Assembly: GCF_014851395.1 (NCBI RefSeq)
Contig: NW_024041150.1
Span: 12,362,137 to 12,426,136, forward strand
Length of the DNA stretch: 64,000 bases
Origin: Micropterus salmoides
Lineage: Eukaryota; Chordata; Actinopteri; Centrarchiformes; Centrarchidae
Reading direction: 5' to 3'
A program made the position numbers and the translations under genes. The notes under the pieces were generated by a model that saw only the letters and a list, made by a program, of their open reading frames with translations, searched no databases and had not been told where the DNA came from. Below are positions 25,768 through 37,007 of this stretch, piece after piece (position 1 is the stretch's first letter; every line of letters begins with the position of its first letter).

Positions 25768-26706
25768 ACCCTTTCACCAATTCATAACAAAAGTTATCTC
25801 ATTGTACTTTTCATATAGAGCAGGTCTACACCGTACTATTTGTAATATTATTTACAGAGAACCAACAATTCCCACCAGGGAAAGGAAAAAGGAAAAAATC
25901 CCTTTTAGCATGTAGGAACCTCGAGCAGAACCATGGCTCAGGGTGGGCGGCCATCTGCCTCGATTGGTTGGGGGTGAGCGAGCGAGAAAGAGCAAGAGAG
26001 TCAGAGGGATGAGGGAGAGCAGCCAACACAATATCCACACAGAAATACAAACAGTAAAAGTAGTAGTGGATCAGAAAATTAACAATGGAACTGAAAATTA
26101 AAGTAGTTATAATGATGATAATAATGGGACTTGTCATAACAAATGTAGCAGAGGGTGTCGAGCAGGAACACGGGGGCAGCAGGTGACTCGCAGCCACAGA
26201 TCCAGACTCCACAGCTCCAGAGCCAGAAACACCTGCAGGAAGTGATAGGAGAGAGGAGAGGGACGAGAAAGCACAAGACTACCAGAAAGGGGAGAAGTTG
26301 TGTTAGTAACATGCAATAATGGGATGAGGTTGCATACAGAGGGAGAGAAAGTAGAGGAGAGAGGAGCTCAGTGCATCATGGGAAGTCCCCCGGCAGTCTA
26401 GGCCTATAGCAGCATAACTAAGGGATGGTTCAGGACTCACCTGAGCCAGCCCTAACTATAAGCTTTATCAAAGAGGAAAGTCTTAAGCCTACTCTTAAAT
26501 GTGGAGATGGTGTCTGCCTCCTGAACCCAAACTGGAACCTGGTTCCACAGGAGAGGAGCTTGATAGCTGAACGCTCTGGCTCCTAGTCTACTTTTGGAGA
26601 CTCTAGGAACCACAAGTAACCCTGCATTCTGGGAGCGCAGTGCTCTGGTGGGGTAGTAAGATAAGATAAGATGTTTTAAGTATTGACCTATTATACTGTA
26701 AACCAA
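25768..26706 (-). mobile_element. Maui/L2-like LINE 3' end
   Basis: The minus strand begins with polymerase C-terminal coding (26452-26706: TRALRSQNAGLLVVPRVSKS and LLWNQVPVWVQEADTISTFK). It continues through a long 3' UTR containing gaggcagatggccgcccacc and closes near 25770 with aacttttgttatgaattggt. This is a very common teleost LINE 3' region. The copy is 5'-truncated. Confidence 0.75.
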
Positions 26707-26731
26707 ACAGTAATCTGATAAAACACCAAAT

Positions 26732-27914
26732 TAATTTAGGCACAATGTAAGAACAATATACATACACAATATAATAAAGGATTTTAAACTAGATTTCGAT
26801 AAAGCCCTGTAGTTGAGGAAAGTTTTACCACTTTGTTCGCCCACATGTACATGGAGGTGAACAAAGCATCCACAAAGGTCATGTTTAGTGCAGGGCTGCT
26901 TAATTAAAATACATAACAGGGTACAACTATTCATATTGTTTGATAAATAAGTGTAGCCTATATCATGAATACACACGTTATACAGACATCTCAGAGAGAC
27001 AGATATCTTAAAACTCAGACAAATTAAACCAAAATGATCTGCATGGCTGGAAGTCAATGAGAAAATGTGTTTTGTTTTTTTGTAATGTGGTTGAACTGAC
27101 CATTTATACTTACATATAGCCATTGAAGAATGTCCAGTTTTATTTAATATGTGGCTCTTACAGGGAAATGAACACTCGCAATGTCTGCTTGTTTCTTTGT
27201 TTGATCATTTCAAATTGCGTTATTTTGTTCGCCAACATTTACTCTGAAAGTTTTCACAGGAAGTGTAATAATGCTTTGACAGGGGGATCTATCATCAGGC
27301 TACATTGGTCTCTAGATTTGACTTGTCTTATTAATTATACAGCTGCTGATGTTACTGGTGTTGTTTCTAATTAAGACGCTGATATCGATTGACAGATATT
27401 ATCAATAACAGTAGCTGATAGCAACACTGTTGTTACATCAGTGAAATGTTGTGTTAAGGGCAGTGTGCTCCCATGATCATCAAGTGACATGACTACCCAC
27501 ATCTCCACCCCTATCAAGTCAGACACAACAGCACTAACACTTCCAGTGGAAACCTTCAAAATAAAAGATGGTAACAAAAGTGCAGTTCTGGTAGAGTTAA
27601 TACAATATAATGTAATAGTGCATCACTGATAGTGATGCTGAACTGTGAAGGCTACATTACCTGAAGGAAATGCAATGTAATGACAAATGTCCGTTATCAG
27701 TTCCTAAACACCTAAAGTAAAAACATTAAAAAGGTTATAAAGAAGTTTTCTGTGGATTTAATTTAGTTAAGTTTTTGTCTGTGTCAAAGTTACAACGCTT
27801 TAACCTTGCCTAGCTAATTTTGAGCTGAAACATTTAGCATAATATCCACCATATCAGAGGTGGATTAACAGAGAATTATTCATTTTAATAAAAAAATAAA
27901 AAAGATGTGGTCAG
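26732..27914. other. no recognisable gene; TGF-beta mature domain not found
   Basis: AT-rich DNA immediately downstream of the propeptide locus. I looked on the minus strand for the cysteine-knot domain that should follow (a furin RXXR site, a CXGXC motif and a terminal CXCX) and did not see it. The open frames at 26731-27123 and 27371-27577 lack these patterns. Confidence 0.6.
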
Positions 27915-28599
27915 TTAGATGTGGACGGGGTGTGCTTGGTAAAGCACCAGTAAGGGTTCACTCAGAGAGCCTCTGTTCAGACAGTAAAGACTCTGTGTCA
28001 GGGCTTCATGAAGGACCAGACTCCCACTCTCGTCTGTATATCTCAGCTGAAAGCCCACCATCTCCACAGGCTTCACAGCCAGAACAGCTGACACATCAAA
28101 CACATCGAATCCAGATGAGGGTCGCTGATCCAGGATCAGCAGCCTATCCTCGAGAGCGGGACTTTCCTTCAGAGCGCCCTGTGCAGCTGTGACGCTGTGC
28201 AGGGTGATAGTCACACTGATGGGACGGGGGTGGAGGATTTTCCTGAACAGAACCAGCTCTGCACCCAGCATAGAGGGGTTCAGGCTGCTGACATTGAACC
28301 AGATCCACCCTGGAGGAGCGTGTTGTGGTCCTGGATGATCCAATGAAAAAAAAGAAAAGGGGAGGGTTCATTAAGACTACAAATTTTAAAAGATAATACC
28401 TGCAATAACAAAGTTTTTCTGTTCTTTCTCATTATTTTGTGTATATGTGAGCAGACATTTTAAACTTATGCTGTGTGATCACATCATATTCTGTTTGTTT
28501 TTTTAAACTATGTCAAATTGACTGTGCGCTTTACACTACAAGTCACATTCACACACTGATGGCAGAGGCTGCCATGAAAGGTGCTCATCAACAATTCAG

Positions 28600-28690
28600 T
28601 ATTTTGCTCACACACTTCACCATGCAGCCTGGAGGAGCCAGGGATCAAACCGCCAACCTTGTGATTTGTGTGTGACCCGCTCTACCTCCT
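28600..28690. repeat. SINE-like fragment in propeptide intron
   Basis: Contains agggatcaaaccgccaacct and gacccgctctacctcct, resembling the tRNA-like head of SINE copies elsewhere in the window. Confidence 0.45.
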
Positions 28691-29019
28691 TAGACTCAAC
28701 CATCCCAATTAACATTGCACGGTAGTGCAGTTTGGGTGCTTATTAATTCTGACTAAAATGCAGATGCTTTGTGCTGCAGATATGATATTCACTGTGATGG
28801 ATGATACACAATTTGGGCTAAAACACGATCACCAAAATCACCAGTATGCTCCTTTAACTAACTTCAAATTCAAGCCTTTACATACCAACTAGTATCTGTT
28901 TTAGGTTGTACATTTTTATTTAACATCATCACACTGGAAACAATTACAAAGTTAAAGTAAAAGTGGGTGCACAGAGACTAAAACCCTTTAATACCATGTC
29001 ACTAGGACATTTAAGCCTC

Positions 29020-30518
29020 TTTGAGCTCATTGTTTTTTATATTAGAATGAAGAATGTACAATACAGAAATGTGGACCTGAAAAGTTATAAAACAAAAAGG
29101 TTTATTTATGCACTCAGTACTTGGTCGGGCCTCCTTTGCATGAATTACTGCATCAGTGCAGCGTGCCATGGAGGCAATCAGCCTGTAGCACTGCTGATGT
29201 GTGATGAAGCCCAGGCTGCTTTGATAGCGGCCTTCAGCTCGTCTGTGTTGTTAGTCTGGTGTCTCTCATTTTCCACTTGACATCACCCAGTAGATTCTCT
29301 ACGGGGTTCAGGTCAGGTGAGTTGGCCAATCATGCACAGTAACACCATGGTCAGAAAAACAGTTCCTAGTGGTTTCGGCATCTCCATACAGAAAGGGCGT
29401 CACTTTGTGTGAGAAAGGTGGTGGGGACAAGGAGCGTGACAATACACTTAACTCACGAGATGCGAGGATGCACAATATTGGGGTCACGAGAACAAGACAA
29501 GAAGATATTTCAACATTATTTTGAAGAAACATTCAATGCTGAAATATATGATTGGGGGTCAGAAGATTCTGAGCATTAATCACATAATTCTCTGCATTCT
29601 GGAGACTTTTTCTGCAGCAATTTATGGAAATTCCTTTATTTATTTAAAGGGAAACACAATCCAGATGGCAGGTGACGATTCAAAATATAAATATTTAATG
29701 GAATACAATGCAGCAATCAGTAGCTTGTTTTCTTTTAGCTTAAGTTACTTTTTTTGGACAATGCACATTTCTTTCTTCTGTATTTAAATTGCATTGTATG
29801 TTTTCTTACTGTGCAAACAAACATTTAACATTTCTCATTGCAAGCTATTTTTCAGAACATTTTTAACAAATTATACTTGTCCCCAACGTCCCCAGTGTAA
29901 ATGACACCTATGCCATAAAGCTTGTCTGCAGATGGAAGCAGGAAGTGCTCTAAAATCTCCTGGGAGGCGCTGCATTGACTCTGGACTGGATAAAATACAG
30001 TGGCCCAACACCAGCAGATGACATGGCACCCCAGGTCGTCCCTGACTGTGGAAACGTCACACTGGATTGCAAGCAAAGATTCTGTGCCTCTCCACTCGTC
30101 CTCCAGACCACTGAGCAGTCCAGTTCTGTTTCTCCTTAGCCCAGGTAAGATGCTTATGATGTTATCTGTAGTTCAAGAGTGGCTTGACACTATTTAGCTC
30201 TAGACCTTCTGTGGTCCTTGTGGAGGGGGTCAATGACTGTCTTTGGACAACTGTCAGGTCAGAAGTCTTCCTCATGATTGTGGTTGTGTGTACTGAACCA
30301 GACTAAGTGATTAAAGGTTCTTCTCAGGTCGACATTTCTGCATTGTACATTGTTTATTCTAATATTTTGAAATATTGATTTTTGATTTCCATGATCTGTA
30401 ACCATAAAGATTACAACAAAAAAAGGCCTAAAATATTTCACTGTATGTGGAATAAATCTAGAATATATGAAAGTTTCACTTTTTTAGGATATTCTAATTT
30501 GCACCTGAAATGCACCTG
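29020..30518 (-). mobile_element. decayed Tc1-like transposon carrying a nested insertion
   Basis: The minus strand holds remains of a Tc1-like transposase closely related to the element at 30557-32047. Segments at 29105-29385 and 29915-30290 correspond to the C-terminal and central coding parts, with several deletions and stops. The right terminus reads gcacctg followed by TA, the same end as its neighbour. The left terminus is eroded. A 524-bp element is inserted at 29389-29912. It cannot encode a working enzyme. Confidence 0.7.
29389..29912 (-). mobile_element. non-autonomous DNA transposon nested in Tc1, copy A
   Basis: Ends are cagaaagggcgtcactttgt on the left and, on the minus strand, cataggtgtcatttacac, an imperfect inverted pair. 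CCATA flanks both sides (29384-29388 and 29913-29917), and removing one copy restores the Tc1 sequence ctccataaagcttg. On the minus strand, ggggacgttggggacaag and gaccccaatattgtgcat match a second copy in frem1 intron 14 (55615-56183). There is no coding capacity. The 5-bp duplication does not clearly identify a superfamily. Confidence 0.7.
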
Positions 30519-30556
30519 TACATCATCACTGGAACACTGCTAGGCTAACTACCATA

Positions 30557-32047
30557 CAGGTGCTGGTCATATAATTAATCATCCAGAAGAAAAGTTGATT
30601 TATTTCAGTAATTCCATTCAAAAAGTGAAACTTGGATATTATATTCATTCATTCCACACTGACTGGTATATTTCAAATGTTTATTTCATTTAATTGTGAT
30701 GATTAAAACTGACAACTAATGAAAATCCCAAATTCAGTATCTCAGAAAATCAGAATATTACTTAAGACCAATACAAAAAAAGGATTTTTAGAAATGTTGG
30801 CCAACTGAAAAGTATGAGCATGTACAGCACTCAATACTTAGTTGGGGCTCCTTTTGCCTGAATTACTGCAGCAATGCGGCGTAGCATGGAGTCCATCAGT
30901 CTGTGGCACTGCTCAGGTGTTATTAGAGCCCAGGTTGCTCTGATAGTGGCCTTCAGCTCTTCTGCATTGTTGGGTCTGGCGTATCGCATCTTCCTCTTCA
31001 CAATACCCCATAGATTTTCTATAGGGTTAAGGTCAGGCCAGTTTGCTGGCCAATTAAGAACAGGGATACCATGGTCCTTAAACCAGGTACTGGTAGCTTT
31101 GGCACTGTGTGCAGGTGCCAAGTCCTGTTGGAAAATGAAAACTGCATCTCCATAAAGTTGATCAGCAGCAGGAAGCATGAAGTGCTCTAAAACTTCCTGG
31201 TAGATGGCTGCGTTGACCTTGGACCTCAGAAAACACAGTGGACCAACACCAGCAAATGACATGGCACCCCATGCATGGCATTTACTTTCATCAGAGAACA
31301 TAACTTTGGACCACTCAGCAGCAGTCCAGTCCTTTTTGTCTTTAGCCCAGGCGAGACGCTTCTGACGCTGTGTCTTGTTCGAGAGTGGCTTGACACAAGG
31401 AATGCGACAGCTGAAACCCATGTCTTGCATACGTCTGTGCGTGGTGGTTCTTGAAGCACTGACTCCAGCTGCAGTCCACTCTTTGTGAATCTCCCCCACA
31501 TTTTTGAATGGGATTTGTTTCACAATCCTCTCCAGGGTTATCCCTATTGCTTGTACACTTTTTTCTACCACATCTTTTCCTTCCCTTGGCCTCTCTATTA
31601 ATGTGCTTGGACACAGAGCTCTGTGAACAGCCAGCCTCTTTAGCGATGACCTTTTGTGTCTTGCCCTCCTTGTGCAAGGTGTCAATGGTCGTCCTTCGGA
31701 CAGCTGTCAAGTCAGCAGTCTTCCCCATGATTGTGTAGCCTACAGAACTAGACTGAGAGACCATTTAAAGGTCTTTGCAGGTGTTTTGAGTTAATTAGCT
31801 GATTAGAGTGTGGCACCAGCTGTCTTCAATATTGAACCTTTTCACAATATTCTAATTTTCTGAGATACTGATTTTGGGGTTTTCATTAGTTGTCAGTTAT
31901 AATCTTCAAAATTAAAAGGAATGAACACTTGAAATATATCAGTCTGTGTGGAATGAATGTATACATTATACAAATTTCACTTTTTGAATGGAATTACTGA
32001 AATAAATCAACTTTTTGATGATATTCTAATTATATGACCAGCACCTG
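30557..32047 (-). mobile_element. Tc1-like transposon, frameshifted
   Basis: Ends CAGGTGCTGGTCATAT and its inverse complement sit at 30557 and 32047, each flanked by TA (30555-30556, 32048-32049), the Tc1/mariner target. Terminal inverted repeats extend about 200 bp. The transposase is on the minus strand. Its N-terminal DNA-binding part (MGKTADLTAVRRTTIDTLHK) lies in one frame from about 31728. The rest lies in another frame ending at 30831 and includes VMFSDESK, FQQDLAPAHS and DLNPIENLWG, giving the DD34E spacing. The stretch between SDESK and WGAMSFAGVG is shorter than usual, which indicates an internal deletion. It is inactive. Confidence 0.9.
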
Positions 32048-32457
32048 TACTTCTATTGTTATCAAACAGGAGATGTAAAACATTCATTTCATGATTAGCT
32101 ATGTTTTAACAACACCACGTAAAGTAGCTGTAATATCTAATACAAGATGGTAATTCATTTCACATCCTTACCAAAAACACTCCGAAAACTCTGCACTAGT
32201 GTGCCATCTGAACTCCCAAAGTCTTGAGCCTCCAGTGAGTCCAGACGCTGATAGATCCTCCTCATGTAGGGATGTGGCTGGGCCTGATGGCTCGCAGACA
32301 CTTTATTGATATGTAGCATTTCCAAAATGGCTTTGTTGAGCTCCCGGTCATCCTCTGCATCTCTGTGGTGATCTATCAGCAGCAAGCTTGTGACAGAACA
32401 CAGCAGGAGGAAGACCCGCGTTACATCAAAAAATCCCAAATAGACTCCTTGGGCCAT

Positions 32458-34260
32458 TGTGAGATTAAATTATTTCCAACCGGTCTAATATGATCCTGTG
32501 CCTGCACTTCTTTTTCTGTGCTGTTGAAACTTCCACCTGCCAGGCTATTGTAACAGTGTGTGCACTGTAGGTATGCAGGAACCACAGGGGCTGTCACGAC
32601 TTAGTGATTCTGAAGCTGAGGAATGTTACTTCCTTTTAATAAACACTCTACCACAGACTGTAACGTGCCACAGTCCTGCACTGCTCTCAACAAGCAACCG
32701 CTGGGCTGATGCACTGACTGGAAAGACTCCACTGTGACTTGAAGGAAACACTAGACATGAGCAACAAGGTATGACTGTGACTGAAATTACTGCAGGTTCT
32801 ATAAAATGAGCTGCATGGTAAACTCACATTATACTTGTGTTTTCTTTATCTTTCATTCTAGATAATTCTATTAATTGCCAACTCCCACCACAAGTCTCTT
32901 CTACAAAGGATATTAATCAATTACTACAAGATAAAGTTGTATGTCTGTTCAGAGAATGTAGTAATATTTAAAGGAGACACAGTGGTCTGGTTTTTGTGCA
33001 TATGACTTACTATGGCTTTGTTGTGTGTTTCCTACTTTAACAAGTCAAAATGTCTGCTAAGAACAAGGCCATAATGGAAATGCTGATAAACAGACTGTGT
33101 TTCAGTGACATGTGATTTTTTTTTTATTACCTACAAGTCAGTCAGTTTATGTTTCACCATTTCAGTTTATTTGTATATTGAGAATTGATCTGAGTTTCAC
33201 AAACTGTTCACTGCTTGGGACTGCACTCCGATCGAGCTGACAGACTACTTCACGTCATGACTAAACACCACGGGTCCACTGTGACTAAACTTAGAGGGAT
33301 TTGTGTTCTGGCATTTAAAGAATATACATCTGGTCTGATCTTTTTGGAAGAACAGCCGCTTCACCACCAGTTTTGATGAAACTCTGATTTCAGATTGCAG
33401 TTGAGGGTGCCTGTGTCATTTCTGGTTGACAGCATGGGTTTACTGGTTTAAATGTCTAATGTGATTTCCAGGAAACAGGTTGGTACTACATAATCAAAAA
33501 AGTATGTAGTATCAACCTTGGACAATTCATTTCAACTGGTTCGTTAAGGCAGCTAAATGGAATACCATGTATTTGGAGTGGTCATATTGTTTTCTCAGAC
33601 TAACACCGACCCCTGCTGGCTTAAAACTACAGACTCAATATGTATGTATGCAATAAATTTGTCACATTTTCTCTTCAATCACTTTAAAAAGGCTTTTACA
33701 CATGTTCTAGTATAAACATTTTATCTGTGGCTTTCCTTTTTAACACTGGTGTTTGTTTTCTCTAGCAACTTTAACTGGTGGATTATTGGAGCAAACTATG
33801 ACAAAAAAACAAAACTTTGCATTGAAAAGAAATAACATTGAAAACAAAAAAAAGTAAAAATTTAAGATCAAATCCATGTTAACACTTTTTTATGCTGGCT
33901 TGTGGTCAAAGGCTTTACATCCGGCCAGTTTCACCATTCAGAACCAACTATATACACTTACTACTAGTTTGTTTAAAGCATACCCCAGCCTTAAGAGTAG
34001 CTAAATCATCGAGCCCCCGTAGCCTAATAGTTACATAACTGTATGTCTATGGTTTAATTCATGAGAGCACGTCATTCCCATCTCTCTCCCTGTGTTTCCT
34101 GGCTGACAAATAAAAAGCAAAATGGCTAGAAAATGATCTTTGGGTAGAGGTCAAGGTATATAGATGTGAACTTACACTCAGGAGACCACTGAGTAAGCAG
34201 TTTTTAACACGTGTTGAACATGAAAACATGATGAAAACGTCCCTCACCATTAACAAAGTG
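32458..34260. other. intergenic, nothing recognised
   Basis: The region upstream of the propeptide gene is AT-rich and has no convincing exon. The first 300 bp may hold its promoter; I saw no clear TATA box at a fixed distance. Confidence 0.5.
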
Positions 34261-34267
34261 ATCATTT

Positions 34268-34470
34268 ACAATACATTTGCTCATTTAGCTGACGCTTTTA
34301 TCCAAAGCAACTTACAATTGCCATGTATGTCAGAGGTCGCACGCCTCTGGAGCAACGAGGGGTTAAGTGTCTTGCTCAGAGACACAATGGTGGATGAGTC
34401 ACAGCGGGGAAGTGAACCTGGGTCTCTCACACCAAAGGCATGTGTCTTATCCATGGCACCCCATTTAACC
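34268..34470 (+). repeat. dispersed repeat, copy 1 (SINE/MITE-like)
   Basis: Reads gacgcttttatccaaagcaa, ggtcgcacgcctctggagca and taagtgtcttgctcag. It is about 85-90% identical by eye to 52842-53030 in frem1 intron 9. This phrase is common across teleost genomes. Confidence 0.75.
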
Positions 34471-35120
34471 CTAGACCACAAAGTTTTACTTAACCCTAAC
34501 TAAGTAATAAACACATCTATATGTCATTCTAAAGGACAAACAACACATTTGATAATCTAATTTTTAAATGTGACTTTTAGCCCACGAAAACCTAGGTTCA
34601 TTCTATGGTTCATTAAAGGCTGTAAATAAACAACATTATTAGATAGTATCGTCCTTGTATGAAGCAAGCCACAAAACATACTGTTGAAAAAAGGCTTTGT
34701 TCCAAAGCTGGATTTCTAGTTATCAGCGTTGTTATAAATGTCAGTGGGATATTGAATGAGGTTTTCTTATTTTTGGAATAGAACCTGAAAGTTCCAGTTT
34801 CACTTTGGCTCTCTATAGCAAACGTGTTCGCAAACAATTGCATCCAGCAGACACAGAGCAGCATAAGCGATGATTTGGAGCCATGGTTTTGGACATTTGA
34901 TGTGTGTAAGGTCAGTATTCACTCTCCTTTAGCTGTGGTTTCGGTCTGGTGTTCACCAGCTAGTCACTAACTTTGCTTCTTTGGTGCTGGGCCGGTGGTG
35001 TGCAATGGCTTAATCTGAGCTTTTTCACTAAAAACAGATGCTGGAAACCAGGTTGATTAAAGGAGTGAGACTAAGCCAAAACAGTAAAGCTGCGGGGCGT
35101 AAAACTAAAATAGTGAGCTA

Positions 35121-35352
35121 AAAGCCTGTTAATTGGAAGGTTCAATCCCCGGCACCTCCAGGCTGCATGTCGAAGTGTCCTTGGGCAAGATACTGAACCC
35201 CTGGTAGCTGTTCCGTATGTGAATGTTAGTTTCTAACAGTAAGTTTCTTAGGCTCAGTGAATGAAAAGTGTGTGAATGGTGTATGTAGAGTAATGTAGTG
35301 TAAAAGCGCTTTGAGTGGTCAAAAAGACTAGAAAGGTGCTATACAAATGTGG
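35121..35352 (+). repeat. tRNA-like SINE
   Basis: Contains a B-box-like ggttcaatccccggc, then tgcatgtcgaagtgtccttg and the tail phrase gtaaaagcgctttgagtggt. Shorter relatives lie at 21.1, 28.6, 42.2 and 45.4 kb. It is derived from a tRNA promoter but does not fold as a functional tRNA. Confidence 0.65.
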
Positions 35353-35465
35353 AGCAGAGTTGGTGATAATCTCTGTAGGTTCGTCAAAAGTGACAACTTT
35401 GACATTGCATATAGTAATTTGATCCATTATTGATGTAAAGATCCAGGACATCAAAGTAAAATCAA

Positions 35466-35487
35466 ATACAAGTCCCCCCCCCCCCGC
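35466..35487. repeat. C-rich homopolymer run
   Basis: A run of about a dozen C residues, prone to assembly error. Confidence 0.8.
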
Positions 35488-35699
35488 CTTTGCAGGATGT
35501 TTATCCTTTCGAGTACATGAAGTCCATTTTCTCTCCTTTGGTGTTTTCTTTACATTAGTGCACTGTTAAGCCTTTTATCTTTGCCCCTTTCTGGTCAGTA
35601 ATGACAAAGCTGTCCTTTAAACCACCAGGCTCACTGGACAAGACTTTGATCTCAGAGCCTGGTGTTTGTCTTCAGGTTTTTCCGCTCCGGTTACTGATC

Positions 35700-35920
35700 C
35701 CGCAGCAGCAACAAGAGGAGGAAGGCGTCCTCAGTCAGTTCCTCCTGCCCTGGGCCTCTGTCCCTCCCTCTATCTCCCTCTCTACTCATCTTGCTCTCTA
35801 GTGGGTGGAGTCTGTCACTTAGGAGTGAACACGATTCTGTCAATGAGGTAGTTGCTGTTAACAGCAGAGGAGAGCAGACAGGCAGGAAGAAAGAAGAAAC
35901 ACCAGATGTTGGTAGATCAG
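35700..35920 (+). other. frem1: candidate 5' non-coding exon of frem1
   Basis: A purine-rich stretch (cagcagaggagagcagacag) ends in gatcag|GTAAGG at 35920, a strong splice donor, downstream of a pyrimidine-rich GC-elevated segment that could be a promoter. The first frem1 coding exon has a good acceptor just before it (46264), so an upstream non-coding exon must exist. This is the best candidate that I see, at a distance of about 10 kb. It could equally belong to another transcript. Confidence 0.3.
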
Positions 35921-37007
35921 GTAAGGACATGTCTAAATGTCTGTCTCTGCTGGGGATCTCTAGCTTTCCTGTTGAGGAACATAATACGATGTTTGCTCGG
36001 ATGTCTTTTTCTTCTTCTCCCTCTTTTTTTATTCAGTTTTTTCTTAATGATCAACATCTGCACTGTGTTTGTCTTCCCTCTTCATCTCATTATTTTGAGA
36101 AGCCTGCCTCTTATTGCCTCATAATATTTATCAGAATACTCTGAATATTAACTGATGCCTCAGTAAACTCCTGTAGTCTAAATGTGTCAAATATTTTTGT
36201 CAGTTCATGGATTTTAATTAGCATCACCAGATGTACTGTACATTTAAGAAAATCTGGCTTACAAGAGTTGAACGTACCCACCACCATCAATGGGAAAATT
36301 TAACATGGCCTACATGCTCTTTTGCACAAAAAGTGCACAAAACTGCACTTTCACCCGTTTGTCACATATTCAGCTCTTGTTTTCAGGAGTTGTGCAGTGT
36401 ATTTGGAAGTTTTTTAAGGCTTTATGTTGCAATTTCTGGATTATTCTGCTGCACAAATGCCAAATGTTATGCGCTCATGTTTGCAACAGAATGCTTTCTT
36501 CTTCCCCGATGGCTCGCCTTTCTTTTGAAATTGCTGGCTGCTAAGGACCCTGTCATTATTAAGATTAGAAGAAGACGCTGCTGTGAATGGATGTAACCGA
36601 CATTCCCAGCTGTGGAGCGTAGCCACTTCTTATATGACACATCACATTCCCCCACAGCTGTTTGTTTTGTGTTCATCATTAGTTTGTGGTTTGGGAAAGG
36701 CAGGATGAAATTATGCTGGGTTATGGAGGGTTTACTTATAGAGAGGGTAGACTTCTGAGACACTATTTGACTTTTATGACCTCTGATTGTTATTTTATGC
36801 TTGTGCTATGTTATCTTTCCAAGGGGGAGGTGGGGTAAACAGACAGAAAGCACATGTTCTCATGTTCTGTTTTTTCCAGCTGGCATATGTAATCTGTAAT
36901 CTTAATATCTCAAAACTGCCCTATATCCAAAAAACCTTTAGATATGATGTATTATATGTAGTACAAGAAGACTGGTGATTGTTGAAATGTTTTAATATAC
37001 TATTTTA

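Larger units (their letters stand above)
27915..32457 (-). pseudogene. TGF-beta-family ligand propeptide, mature domain missing
   Basis: Exon 1 (32172-32457) starts at an ATG with a hydrophobic signal-like segment (VTRVFLLLCSVTSLLLI). It then has the propeptide motifs HPYMRRIYQRLDSLEAQDFG and GTLVQSFRSVF, which resemble the MLDLY and NTVRSF motifs of BMP/ADMP-type ligands. It ends in G before a GTAAGG donor. Exon 2 starts at 28330 after catccag, in matching phase. It encodes PPGWIWFNVSSLNPSMLGAE, a GFDVFDVSAVL strand and LSEPLLVLYQAHP, the usual last propeptide segment before the furin site. The frame then reaches TAA at 27915, with no cleavage site and no cysteine-knot domain. Both exons lack internal stops. 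It may be a recently truncated gene or one whose last part was lost in assembly. Which ligand (ADMP-, BMP- or GDF-like) it was is unresolved. Confidence 0.6.

Noticed and set aside
25826..26212. A 128-codon minus-strand frame as a host gene
   Set aside because: It lies inside the non-coding 3' region of a very common teleost LINE.
26731..27123. Minus-strand frame considered as the missing TGF-beta mature domain
   Set aside because: Cysteine spacing does not match a cysteine knot, and there is no furin site, CXGXC or terminal CXCX pattern.
35121..35352. A tRNA gene, from the B-box-like motif
   Set aside because: No cloverleaf with paired acceptor stem; it matches a dispersed SINE family.
36231..36596. 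A 121-codon open frame upstream of frem1
   Set aside because: No conserved domain, no splice support, and overlapping frames of similar length on both strands.
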